Below, piece by piece: positions 45,401 through 55,541 of a DNA stretch of 64,000 nt; the first letter of the stretch is position 1, and every line of letters begins with the position of its first letter. Source of the DNA: Phytophthora hibernalis (lineage: Eukaryota > Oomycota > Peronosporomycetes > Peronosporales > Peronosporaceae); NCBI GenBank assembly GCA_012656075.1, contig JAAKBF010000050.1:124001-188000 (forward strand), in the 5' to 3' direction. The notes under the pieces were generated by a model. It did not search any database. It had not been told where the DNA came from and saw only the letters and a list, made by a program, of their open reading frames with translations. The position numbers were made by a program, and so were the translations under genes.

Positions 45401-46560
45401 GGCAGCCACACACGAGCATCGAGGGCGCGATCTTGGTGGACACGCCGTCAGTCGATGTCACCATCTGCTCAACGCCGCGGAGATCGACTCGACTATCAGC
45501 AGCGGCAGTACTTTCGTCGGAGCTCATGGTCGAGTTGGTCGAGTTGGTTGTGTGGAGGAGGCCAAGGAGTCCTTCGTGGTGTTCGCTGTGAGACCAGGCA
45601 AGAAGAACCAGCTCGTGACGGCTGGCCGCAACCTGTTGCTGCGTGTGTGGGACCTGGACACCTTCAAGTGTGTTCGTACGATCAAGGCTCATGAGACGCC
45701 CGTGCTGGCAATGGGATTCGACCCGTCGGGCACTCTATTGGCCACAGGAGGCAGCGACCGCACAGTCAAGATGTTCGACGTGGACAAGGGCTTCTGCACG
45801 CACAACTTCCGCGGTCATTCTGGTATCGTGACTCTCGTGCAGTTCCACCCGGACGCGGCGCGACTTTCGCTCATGTCGGCCAGTGACGACGCCACCGTGC
45901 GCGTCTGGGACTTGTACACGCAGAAGCAGGTGGCGTGCATCCAGGACCACATGAGCCTCGTTACCAGTGTGGCCTTCTCGGAAGATGGCTACACCATGCT
46001 GTCCGCTGGACGTGACAAGGTGGTTAACTTTTGGGACTTGAGGGACAACAAGCTCACCAAGACGGTGCTGGTGCACGAAGCTGTTGAAGGACTCGTGGTA
46101 GTGCCGTCGACATTTAAGTGCGTCACGAAAGCGGCTGACAAGACGCAGGATAACAAGTCCATCTACTTCCTGACTGCTGGAGAGATGGGCACGCTTCGGT
46201 TGTGGCGTAGCAGCGGAAGCGTTTGCGAAACCGTGTTCACACAAAAGTCGGATGTCTCGGCGTCTCTTACGTACACGGATCTGCTGCACGCAGCGAAGTT
46301 GTCGTTGTGTCTTCAGAGCAGAAATTCCTGGTGTTTGATGAAAAGTTGTCTCGACGCACTCAGATTATCGGCTACAACGACGACATTCTTAACCTCAAGT
46401 ACGTCCCGGCGGCTGATGCAAGCGGAGCGCCTTCGGATTTGCTTGCCGTGGCCACGAACAGCGAACAAATTCGTCTTCTGAACCGCAACACGCTGTCTTG
46501 CGATCTCCTGAGTGTATTCGCTGGGGGTGTTTCATCAGCTGCACGTTGTAGCGCTCGTTG
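45401..46560 (+). pseudogene. UTP13/TBL3 WD40 protein, truncated
   Basis: UTP13 (TBL3) is a WD40 subunit of the small-subunit processome in the nucleolus. The frame reads QLVTAGRNLLLRVWDLDTFK, DPSGTLLATGGSDRTVKMFD, LMSASDDATVRVWDL, YTMLSAGRDKVVNFWDL and FLTAGEMGTLRLWRSS. A one-base shift near 46290 leads into VVVVSSEQKFLVFDEKL and LLAVATNSEQIRLLNR. About seven WD repeats are present; the family has two propellers plus a C-terminal Utp13 domain, all missing after 46520. The start is fused to KRE6-like sequence. This is a partial duplicate, not a working gene. Confidence 0.8.
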
Positions 46561-46587
46561 AAGTAATCGGCCGCAGATATTTTTTCC

Positions 46588-46845
46588 CTAAATATTCACC
46601 ATCGTCTGGTTGGCCGGTAGGGGACTAACATCGAAGATTGCACGTTGGCAATCCTGGCGGTTGGTTGGAACGACTCCGATCATGCGTAGCGCGCGAGCCA
46701 AAGACAAAGCGCGAATGTCGTTTGGCGACCGAGCGTGTAAAGCAGCCAAGATAAGCTCCATCAGTTCCCTTGGAGCATAGAACACGGTGGCTACCGGATC
46801 GATGTTCATCACAAGTTTACGGTCGGCAACGCGGATGGCCCCCAA
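46588..46845 (-). pseudogene. unidentified gene fragment
   Basis: An 85-codon minus-strand frame with a helical block (APRELMELILAALHARS; ALSLARALRMIGVV). It has the base composition of a real coding exon rather than of the surrounding repeats, but I do not recognise it. It could be an upstream part of the kinase fragment at 47098-47400. Confidence 0.35.
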
Positions 46846-47097
46846 AAGTTTCCTGTTTTGTAGACCCCTCCGTTGCAGGCATCAATTCGAAACTCGACTT
46901 TACGGCGGTGATATCTACTTCGCAAACAACTGTAGCCACAACTACCAACTTGGCCGCCCAGCGCATGTACTTCGAAGTCGTAATTTTCTCTTCAAACTAT
47001 TACCCGCAACGAAATGATCATGGAGCTGCTTCATTCAGGATTCGTACATGGAATATTGGTTGTGGAGTCTACGGCCTACGCTCGATTGTAATTCGGT

Positions 47098-47400
47098 CAT
47101 GGATGTTTTCGCTTACGTCGACCCGTGTTTTCACCCTGCTTCAACTCGCGCGCAGCTTCCTGTTTGCACTTTTCTGCTTCTTCAAGCTTCACCAGATCTC
47201 TTAGAGCTTCCTCTGCGCTTGGTCGTGCAGACGGGTTCTTCTGCATCAACCTCTCACGAAATGACGATCAGCCGGCGAAGTCGTACCATTTAATCCCACT
47301 AGACTCAATCAAGAATCCGATTGCCCAAATATCGACAGCAGTTGTGTGAACGCCATTCTCCACAAAAATCTCGGGAGCGTGCTAGTACAGAGAACCCTGG
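47098..47400 (-). pseudogene. protein kinase C-terminal fragment
   Basis: The minus strand reads GQGSLY-stop-HAPEIFVENGVHTTAVDIWAIG (shown as landmarks: APEI, D-I-W-A-I-G), then QKNPSARPSAEEALRDL and a Lys-rich end closing at TGA (47098-47100). These are kinase subdomains VIII (APE), IX (D-x-W-x-x-G) and XI (the R-P-S Arg). The Trp or Tyr before H-APE is a TAG stop, and a second stop lies between subdomains IX and XI. The ATP-binding and catalytic-loop parts are absent. Confidence 0.65.
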
Positions 47401-47783
47401 CCGACTTAATACCTCTGTTGTCTAATATCCTAGTGTACTTAATCATATATCGATCCACCGACTCGGTAGTCAGGCTTAACTATGGGGCTTAATTATTAGG
47501 CTCGTGCTAGTGGTACAAAATGGTCACACATAGCCGTGCTAAGAGGTACAAATCAGGTACAAACTGTTTGTATTTGTACAAAACGGTACCAATACGTATA
47601 AAACGGTTTGTACGTGTACAAACCATCTCTCTAAGTACGTTTTATAGTTTTCAAAACTTACCCCATCCGGGGATATATTTAGAGATATCAAGTTCAAGGT
47701 TGCGCATACGGCTCTGAAAGCATTGACGCGTAAATGCGGCGCGTACTGAATACGGTTGATTCTATCGAACGAGATTGACGTCA

Positions 47784-49694
47784 TTACTCCGAGTCCCACT
47801 CCGTGCTACCAAGACACGCCTTGAACAGATATCTGAAGCGAAGATATCCTAGGACTCTACGTCTGAGGTCGACCATTGGTATGCCTCTAACGTGATACTC
47901 GAAAAATATCAGGCAATACAGTCCGCAGTTGCAGGTGTCCTCTTGATAGGGCGAGATAACTTTCTCAAACGATAGGTTTCGCGACTTTGTCGGAAACAGC
48001 GCCTTTATCATGACCTCCATCTCATCATAGTTCTTCTGTTTTTGCATCGGGTCAAAGAGTCGGCACGACCACTGGCGACAGTCGAAAACAGCCGCGCATC
48101 AGTGTGCTTGCATCCACATCGGGAGTAGGACGACCGAATAACTGGGATTGAATGGGTCGGTGGCTTCGATGATCTCTTTTTGCGCTTGTGTATCACTGAC
48201 GTGAACATACAGGGGGTTGATAGCACCAATCGATAATCCAAGAACTTTCTGACCGAGCTCCACCAGATACCCCATTACTGTCTTGAACGTAGAGTCCTGA
48301 AACCATGCCTCCCTCCGGAACCAACGAAGTTCGTGCTTTGCAATGGGGCCAAACAAACTAGATACGTGGGTTCCTAGGTCCACCTCGTTTAGCTGAGAAG
48401 CCAAATCGCGCTATGGGACTTGAGTACAATCGTTGAATGGGGCTGGAAGACTGATACGGTCAAACTTGCTCGAATGTACCCACAATGATAGGTCGGCCAT
48501 TCCTCCAATATTTCTTGACTAGTGTGCCAGTCAAGCATAGTTTGTAAGTCGGTCTGCGTGAAGATTCCAATAGAAGGTATCTTGATCCCAAAGCGTCTTT
48601 GTTTTCGTAGGTCCTCCGTGAGCGTGGCTTGATATGAGCGAATCCGGGCATCACACTTATGGGCGAATTCCGCCGGGAATACTTCCGTAACACTTGTTAA
48701 CGAGGCATATTTCTTGGACAGGATGATGGGTTTGGCTGATTTCAACGGGGGTACAGCACGTACGCTCAGGCTACTTAAGACTGGCGTAGCGCAAACTACA
48801 GTGGATGCGCTAGCCAAAGTGGCACGGACCGCTTTTAAATCTTTCACTGGGACAAGTGTGCCATGTTCCAGACGTGTAGCTTCCGCTACAGACCTTTTCA
48901 TCCGTTTTTTTCTTCGCGTTTCTGCGTTCGCTTGATTGCCGGTCTTCCTTTGCTTTTAACGGTCTCACTGACACGATAAGAGGGTTTCTTGCATTCATTG
49001 TCACTCAACGCATCTATGAAATTCCGGACTTCTTCATCTTCTCGCTCGATTCGGAGTAGTGTTGTCCTCGCTTTAATCGCCGGGCGGATCGTAAAACTTT
49101 AAGCCCAGGGTGAGTACCCAATTTTGGCGGAGTAGAGTTGAGTAGGGTGGATCCGTCTGTACGGGTTTGTACCTGGTTTGGACCTGGTTTGTACTGGTTT
49201 GTACCGATTTGGACCTGGTTTGTGCGGGTTGGTACCTGGTTTGTACGGGTTGGTACCTGGTTTGTACGTGTGCAATCAGGGACACCCGTAGCTTGTGTGG
49301 CCCCCTCAGGTGGTCGCTCTTCATCACAGTCCGAGTTGGAGGGGGAAGCAGCAACACCTGCGCTGGCATCCGATACATATTCCATACTGTCATCCGAGGC
49401 CTGGCCAATCCCTTCTCCATTATTAGTCTCCTTTGGGACATACACAATGGGTACGACTCCTCTCGTTACAAGCTCGTCGAAACACCTCAATGCCGCTGCC
49501 ATTTTGCGAAAATCGGGAGTGCCCTGTTTGATCATACTTTCACATGTTCTCCCGGCGATATCCATTGTCGTCTTCCACTTGGTAGTGCCATTTAGAACGG
49601 CATGCTCAGCGGACCGCATGTGAGACTCACTGACGTGATACGAAGAACAAACACGATCATTGTCCTCTGAGTCTGCGACGGGCTGTGGTAACAA
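47784..49694 (-). pseudogene. MULE-D linker and Ulp1-like protease
   Basis: The frame 49694-49014 starts in a helical segment (SAEHAVLNGTTKWKTTM) and passes into an acidic and then repetitive linker (TNQVPTR repeats). The next piece (48901-48389) is a structured region. The protease part shows LGLSIGAINPLYVHVSD and VVLLPMWMQAH (about 48100-48240), and, after shifts, QEDTCNCGLYCLIFFEYH (about 47895-47950). Q-x-D-x-x-N-C-G is the signature of the oxyanion Gln and nucleophile Cys of Ulp1/SENP (C48) proteases, and the Cys is present here. At least two frame changes separate these parts. Confidence 0.7.
49150..49270 (-). repeat. coding minisatellite (TNQVPTR repeats)
   Basis: On the plus strand the unit is built from (T/G)GGTTTGTAC(C/G) and GGGTTGGTACCT words with 12- and 24-bp periods, about nine half-units in 120 bp. 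All periods are multiples of three, so the minus-strand linker keeps its frame and reads repeated R-T-N-Q-V-P-T. Confidence 0.85.
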
Positions 49695-49699
49695 CCCAT

Positions 49700-52600
49700 C
49701 GTGGATTGACGTGATTCATTGGAATTGTGTTTTTCTTCTTGAGATGCTGACGTAGGAATATAACATGACGGCACGGCAGTAAACTCGTGCGCATGAAGCT
49801 ACACGAGCATGTGTAAGTCTACAAAAACCACAGAGCGATCAAACCGTAACGCGTAAACTGAATGGTTAGTTCAGAATGTAGTTAATCGTGCCGCCACGTA
49901 CGTACCTCTACGTTCACGTGATAGGACGCCTCAGTACGAGCCGATTTCAGATCGTACACCGTAACTTGAACTCGATGAACTTCATAGCATGCTCCACCAC
50001 TAGCAACCAGATCGTACTCTTCACGAAGAAGCTCGAAGGCGTACGGACTGACCATGGTGGCCACCTTATTCAGTTGGTCATCGACATCATAGTACCTTCT
50101 GGAACCAATGACAGCAAACTGTGATGCGTACTCCATCTCAGCAGCTGTTTGCAGTATTAGTAGGGTATCCGCACACTCTTCTAACCCCATTTCCGGCTTC
50201 AAAATTTCTTTCAATCCTCCCCACGAGGCCTCCAACCTGAAGGAATATTCGCTGGATCAGAACAGCAATCATATAATACTGAATCACCATAACGACTACG
50301 TACCTGTTGTTGGTATTGTTGCCTAAATGGGCGAGGCCATCCCTGGCATACGCTGCCCACTTATCCTTACAAGAGTCCCAATTTCTCATAAAGTATTGAA
50401 GCAGAGGGTGTATAGGGTCAGGAGAACATGACGCTCTTCAAACCCGTCCAATAGGTAGTAAAGCTATCGCAATCCTTTGTCGTACATCGGTTTGCTCGAT
50501 GCCCTCATCATCATGTCAAAGCTGTCTTCTACTTTGCCGATATCGAAAGATTGTCTGCCTCCATACTCACGCTTTGCCATCTCAGTGCGCAGGTACTTCT
50601 TGATATGGCACCTGCATAACAGAACTGTAGCTTGAGGAAACTCTTTCTGCAACAATGAGATCTCACTGAAATCTTTGTCAACCATAAAGACTCTGATTCT
50701 ATCCCACGTTGGATTCTCGGACTTGAAAGCCGAAATTGCATCTGTCATGCACGCATGGCTCTCATTCTCAACAAGTCCATGCTGCACGTATTGACCCTGT
50801 ATTCACGATCACAATGCACACATACGTAGATGTTAACATCAGTCGTAAGATATCTAAACAATGGAAAAATCGGATACTCACATGTCCAAAAACGTCGTTC
50901 ACCATAAAACTGAACAACTTGTAGCGTGAAGCATTTGTGTTATGAGTTGAATATAGTAGCACAACTTCTGGAAACGCCTGGAAAAATCGTCGCATCTGAT
51001 GCGATTGCAGCGTAATAGTCTGCACTGTCTTCTTCTCGTCGATAAATACTGTTGCGGAGCTTCTCGATTCTCCTCTTCCAGTTGGTGTAGGCTGGCTGCT
51101 GCATCTCGCTCCGTCTAATCAGCCTGCAGTATGGTGTGCGACAACCCGAAGGTTCGCGTCACGGCTCCTTGAGAGATCGACTCGCTCGGAGCCCTCCTCG
51201 GCGTCGCTCGGCGTTCCAGAGAGCGTGTTTACAGTTCTCTGGGTCAGCATAATGTCAGTGTCAATATGGGACGGCCGCACATCGTCATACGGGGCCTCTG
51301 GCTTGTTCTCGTCCTGCGCGCCCTCGTCCAGCGCTCTCGTCCTGCGCGCTCTCGTCCCGCGCACTCTCGTCTAATAATAATCCCGACTTCAGCGCATGCG
51401 CCACGATCGCAGACTCCCCGACAAACACGCGAGCACCATCTGGAGTCGTGTAATTCCACTCGTTCGCCAGGCCGTTTGATCGCTTTGCCTTCCATCCCAC
51501 CGCGCGCAGCTGCCGCAAGAGATGCGGGAAGTCGACGTCTCCGGTGTCGGCGGCGTCTGCAACAGGGTCCGTGCGAGGACTTGATCGCGTACGCCCAGCC
51601 GGCAAATTTTCAAATGAGGACCACTCATCGTTCCCGGCATTCCCCTGATCCTCCTTCGAATCCTTTCGTCTTGCCCCGTTACTGGATTTTCGTTTTTGAC
51701 CTCTCCGATCTTATTTTTTAAATTAAAGTATAGCTCAAGCCATTGGACGCCTGCCAAATATAGATTAGTCGACCGCTTTACATGCAGCAGATATGCCGCG
51801 GTTTAAAAAGATATATGTTGACATATCGCTAACATGCTACCATATCACTACTCTCTACGTCCGACGGGTATTGCCCTGGATCGGCATGTATCAGTAGGAG
51901 CTCGCTGTGACCTTCGGGGTGTACCCGTCACTTTGCTCTGGACACCGCTGTCGCCGCTCGGCCCCGCGAACCTCCCATTTTTCTCACTTCGGAATTCGCG
52001 CGCGAAGGGCACAAGCTGTGGCGGTGATTCCAGGCACTGCGTCGTCAGGTAGTGGCGACTGCATCGCAATCCTCCACTCCTCCTCGACCAACATGTCGTA
52101 CACCTCTCGCCGGACCTCTGTCAGCGCTTCGTCGTGGCGCAAGAACGCCTCCGTCATCAGCAGCACAGCGTCAGAGTGCGCAACACGATCTCCAGACGTT
52201 CCTCGACAGTCCCAGCCGTCAAACGGCCCCTCTTCAGTTTTTGAACCAGGTTGTGGACATAATCTTCTTATCTGAAATAGTGTGGACGTACAAACAATAC
52301 AAAACATACCAATCGTACGAAACAGTTTGTACAATTATACAATCAAAAGTGACGTATGAAGCAGATAGTATCAATGCAATACCAGTCGGAATTTGTTTAC
52401 CGTACCTGTCGTTTTCTTTGATGAACTCATGAATCAGCTTCGTCTTTGACCCAGCCATTTGAAGTTCGTTCACGACTTCAATAACACATTCGTCCTGCAC
52501 TTTCCTCTGAGACGAATAATTCTCGAATACTTCCCTTCCGACCGCATGGCTGTGTTTGTACATGCTCCGTGTAATCTTGACGCGATACGACTCGGTCTCT

Positions 52601-52962
52601 TCACAGAACGATAACGCGGCAGCAACACCCGCAGAGCAGTCCGCACTACGCACGAAGTGACCAGTCCGCTTCCCTTTACCCCTCTCTCGGGTGTCCTTGG
52701 CGTGGGTACACTCGTACTTCCTGTAGTAAGGGCCTTGATCCTCAGGGATGAGATCGTCTTCACTCCATTTTGCCCTCTCGCGGATCTTTTTGTTTCTGAT
52801 AGCAGCAGTTGTCGAGGAACGTCCGCGATACAGCTGACACGTCATTTGCTGGTAGCGCGCGACGTATACGTCGAAACTGGTCCAATCATCGAACCAAACA
52901 CGATCGACAGGGGGGTCATCTTGGTGAGGAAGGTATTCGTTACACGACGAGTCGTCGCTCAT
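49700..52962 (-). pseudogene. MULE-D transposase
   Basis: ATG 52962 opens a long clean exon (to about 52406). It has VWFDDWTSFDVYVARYQQM and Cys/His-bearing FAR1-like sequence (YYRKYECTH...HAVGREVFENY). An intron with GTACAAA-rich sequence covers about 52262-52405. YVHNLVQKLKRGRL (about 52200-52245) matches DVHNLVRRLK of MULE-B. After the insertion the core continues: VVLLYSTHNTNASRYKLFSF (about 50915-50975), MVDKDFSEISLL (about 50650-50690), LLCRCHIKKYLR, and LGNNTNNR with EASWGGLK across an intron (about 50215-50330). In the first block Ser replaces the catalytic Asp (STHNTN for DATHGTN). The SWIM finger CSCSFMRTSLLPCRH lies near 49770-49815. Confidence 0.78.
51110..52130 (-). other. insertion of unknown origin in MULE-D
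   Basis: This stretch separates two pieces of the MULE-D transposase that are adjacent in MULE-A and B. One minus-strand frame (51285-51605) reads FPHLLRQLRAVGWKAKRSNG and NEWNYTTPDGARVFVGESAI, a compact domain often found next to transposase genes in oomycetes, possibly PiggyBac-related. It ends in 15-bp repeats coding DESAR/DESAQ/DESAG. No terminal repeats were seen. Confidence 0.4.
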
Positions 52963-53371
52963 GACCTCACAGCCCGGCTAGCTGTGAATGGATGCACGCA
53001 GTTGTTAGGTTTAGACACACAAGTGAGATGCATGCTAGGGTGCACGTACAGAGGTAAGTTATGTGTCAGTGCGAGCACGTTCAGCGCCGGATGCTAGCGT
53101 GTAGATTGGACTTGAGCGGGGAGGGGACGGGTAACACCGGTGTACAAGTGCAGCTCTGGAGAAGCGCGCGCGGCGGGGGGCTTCTGGGGCGTCTTGGGCG
53201 AGGGAAGAAGAAGCCAGAATGAAACACGTGGCCACAGCGCGCCATGATTAAAAAAGGTTGTGGGTTGTAAATTTCAATTGCAAAAATACCAGCGTCAAAT
53301 AAATTTGACTGGCGTAAAATATATTTGACCATCACTCCTGTTTTGTACCACTAGCAACTTCCTAATTAATA

Positions 53372-53879
53372 CTTGTCAAACTTCAAACTTAGTGCTCGAT
53401 GGGGATTTTTCAATACATTTGTTAACCTGGGCGCGCGCTGCTGACCAACGACAGCCGCTACGCAAGCCACGGGCGCCACCGCATTGTCGATCGGCAAGAA
53501 ACTTCTGAAGGGCGGATCGAGGGAACGCCAGCAGCCCGTGGCACTTGTCGCGGGAGTGTTGCACACCAGAAAATGGTTTGCCGAGATTTGTAAAAAAGTA
53601 TTTCCGGACAGTTGTCTGTCAATTCCATGAACATATGAAAAGTATACACTATCATACTTGTTCAGCGCCAAATATTACATACTAAAAAGGCTTCGGATCG
53701 ATGTCCGCGCCCACGCCGCGCCCACGCCGCTTCCTTCTCCTCACGTTGCTTTTTCCGCAGCCGGCCTGAAAAACCTTCGTTTCCACATGGGTAAACATCG
53801 TGCCAACAGGACTTATCCACCGTTTTTCCTGGAAGTACCGGTATATTGATAGGGTGAAAATATTTAATACTTGAAGTAT
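53372..53879. other. no recognised gene
   Basis: Open frames on the minus strand (53366-53671) have coding-like composition but no motif I know. CGCGCCCACGC occurs twice side by side at about 53706-53728. Confidence 0.3.
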
Positions 53880-54190
53880 ATGAAGTCGCACCCGCCTCCT
53901 CACGCTCAACTCATGCTGGAGCCGCCGATGCCGAACTGCCGCTTAAACGCCAAAATGATTCCAGGGTCCGGCGGTTGTAACGAGAAATGTTGTTGGGCGG
54001 TAGTTAAATGACAATGACGGCTTGAGCTGCAGGTTTCCCAGGACAATATTGAGTAGGAGGGCAATATTGCACCGTTGTTGATGCATGACAAGCTCGCCCA
54101 GCCACTCCTGAAACAACACACCAGTCATCCATACCTTCTTATAAACCCAGAGATCAACACCGGTCTTCTTGTGGTGCTCCCTCTACTATC
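53880..54190 (-). pseudogene. DDE_1 (CENP-B/Tigger-like) transposase fragment
   Basis: The minus strand reads GWMTGVLFQEWLGELVMHQQ (about 54060-54128), a landmark of the DDE_1 core (usually W-M-T-x-x-L-F-x-x-W-L). After a frame change it reads LQPPDPGIILAFKR (about 53935-53980), matching the L-Q-P-x-D-x-G-I-I-x-x-F-K-R block that contains the third Asp. It belongs to a different DDE_1 branch from the element at 42778-44706. Confidence 0.65.
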
Positions 54191-54565
54191 TAACAACACT
54201 GTTATACTTAATAGAAAGTGCGTCCACGGGTGATATTAAGTTGGCCAGGGTTCTCTGTAGTGGGTCATGGAGCATTACGCCGGCAGTTTTTTACTTTCCG
54301 TAATTTACAAACGAGACCAATCCTGGAACGTTCTTTCGAGGCAGCTGCTATTTCGACGACGCAACCTCGACTGAGATCTCGACAACTGTTCCAGCTGAGA
54401 GCGAGCCTAGATCTTGGAACACGGATAAATTCAATAGAACAGTTTTTTACCGCAAGGAATAGCGCAACGCGTGGCGTCTCATCATTGGTTGGAAGTCTAT
54501 GTGACACGCCCTCTCTTCCGCCCAGAAATTCTCCCTCATTCCAGAACCTGCCGGCTCGTGGAAAG

Positions 54566-54960
54566 ATGGTGAAGCTCTTCTGTGCTATCGTTGGTGTGGC
54601 AGGAAACGCGTTTCGGTGGACATCGACGAGAGGACTCGGTGGATGATTTGAAGAAGGCGATCAAGGAGCAGAGCGATGGGAAAATCACAGTTCCTTGGCC
54701 GGACCTGCAGCTCTTCCTGGCGAAGAAGCGGGACGGCGCGTGGCTGACGGAACTGGACGCGCTGCAGGTGTGGCGACACGAGTGGCTATGGACATCTACA
54801 GTTTACCGTCGTGGATTACGAGACGTTGGCTGGATGGTGGAGATCGTCAAGTAGTCGTGCAGAAAAAGCTGCTGGAAGGGCCATGTTCACGTGCTGGTGG
54901 TGGTTCCGGGTCATGTTCGCGTTGACATTGGTGGAACTGCTTCCAGAGCGCTGAAATATA
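54566..54960 (+). pseudogene. Crinkler (CRN) effector N-terminal remnant
   Basis: CRN proteins are oomycete effectors with a conserved N-terminal translocation region and variable C-termini. ATG 54566 opens VKLFCAIVGVAG, the usual CRN start. The LFLAK-type block is LQLFLAKKR (about 54703-54730), and the HVLVVVP motif closing the DWL region is at about 54886-54906. These lie in three phases: the frame changes near 54612 and 54630 and again before the last motif, and a TAG ends one phase at 54852-54854. The gene is broken. A GT...AG intron could follow at about 54964-55019. Confidence 0.75.
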
Positions 54961-54999
54961 AGCGTACGTATTCTCGCCCCTAATCGTTTGAATATGCTG

Positions 55000-55446
55000 T
55001 TGCTAATTTTCTTGTGTAGAGCAGGATACAGACGGTGGATCATCAACGCTCAATGCTTCGTACCTGTCATATTGGCGGTCATTACAATCATTGTTTTGGC
55101 CTTCGGAGAGAATCCAACCGACGAAAAAGGATGTTTAACAGCTCCTGGCCGCTCGCTTATCGTGTGTCGGATGATTGGTGTTGACATTGCGATGGGGGCG
55201 ATTCTGTCATATTCGCAACATTGGAAATCGAAGCTTGACAACATGATCGAGGTAGCGAAGGACGAGACACCGTTACAAGCCCAGCGACAAGAAATGACCG
55301 ACCTGACTTTTGCTGCTGGAGCGCAGCATCAAGAATTGACCGAGCACACTTCGCTGCTTCCTGCTACTGAAGCTCAGCGACAACCTCAACAACAACAACC
55401 CTCACAGAGCACAAAGAGAAACAGAGGAAGAGGAAAGAGGAAATGA
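55000..55446 (+). CDS. putative membrane protein with Gln-rich basic tail, unknown
   Basis: The open frame begins after a possible splice acceptor (TTGTGTAG, 55012-55019). It has two hydrophobic segments, the first CFVPVILAVITIIVLAFG (about 55042-55098), the second IGVDIAMGAILSY (about 55177-55215). An amphipathic stretch and a Gln/Pro-rich, then Arg/Lys-rich C-terminus follow, ending at TGA 55444-55446. No family recognised. It may be the 3' exon of the broken CRN-like gene, or the leftmost gene of the Polinton-like element. It lacks the ATATAG start motif, which favours the former. No ATG is certain. Confidence 0.4.
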   Translation: MLIFLCRAGYRRWIINAQCFVPVILAVITIIVLAFGENPTDEKGCLTAPGRSLIVCRMIGVDIAMGAILSYSQHWKSKLDNMIEVAKDETPLQAQRQEMTDLTFAAGAQHQELTEHTSLLPATEAQRQPQQQQPSQSTKRNRGRGKRK

Positions 55447-55531
55447 TTAATAATTTAATGGAAGCGTTGTGTTTTCAACTTCTCAATTACCAAGTATTTG
55501 TTGATCGATCGTGATAAATATAAAGTTAGTA

Positions 55532-55537
55532 ATATAG
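55532..55537 (+). promoter_or_regulatory. ATATAG start motif (basic protein)
   Basis: ATATAG, then 4 nt, then ATG 55542. Confidence 0.5.
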
Positions 55538-55541
55538 TAAC

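Larger units (their letters stand above)
47490..53371 (-). mobile_element. MULE-D: FAR1/SWIM/Ulp1-type element with TIRs
   Basis: GCTAGTGGTACAAAA at 47506-47520 is matched by its exact reverse complement at 53341-53355. Similarity extends outward on both sides (TAATTATTAGG against TATTAATTAGG), giving an imperfect TIR of about 31 bp. The transposon gene lies between them on the minus strand in the order FAR1-like region, transposase, SWIM, linker, Ulp1. About 1 kb of unrelated sequence (51110-52130) is inserted inside. A clear 9-bp target duplication was not found. Confidence 0.75.

Noticed and set aside
45735..46289. Minus-strand 184-codon frame
   Set aside because: Antisense shadow of the UTP13 WD40 repeats.
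49150..49270. CRISPR-like array
   Set aside because: Repeats are 12/24 bp, contiguous and coding, without spacers; nothing else in the window has direct repeats with unique spacers.
54242..54262. Match of GGCCAGGGTTCTCTGTA to the kinase fragment near 47390-47408
   Set aside because: The shared word is short, lies in a different reading phase and the flanks do not align; treated as coincidence.
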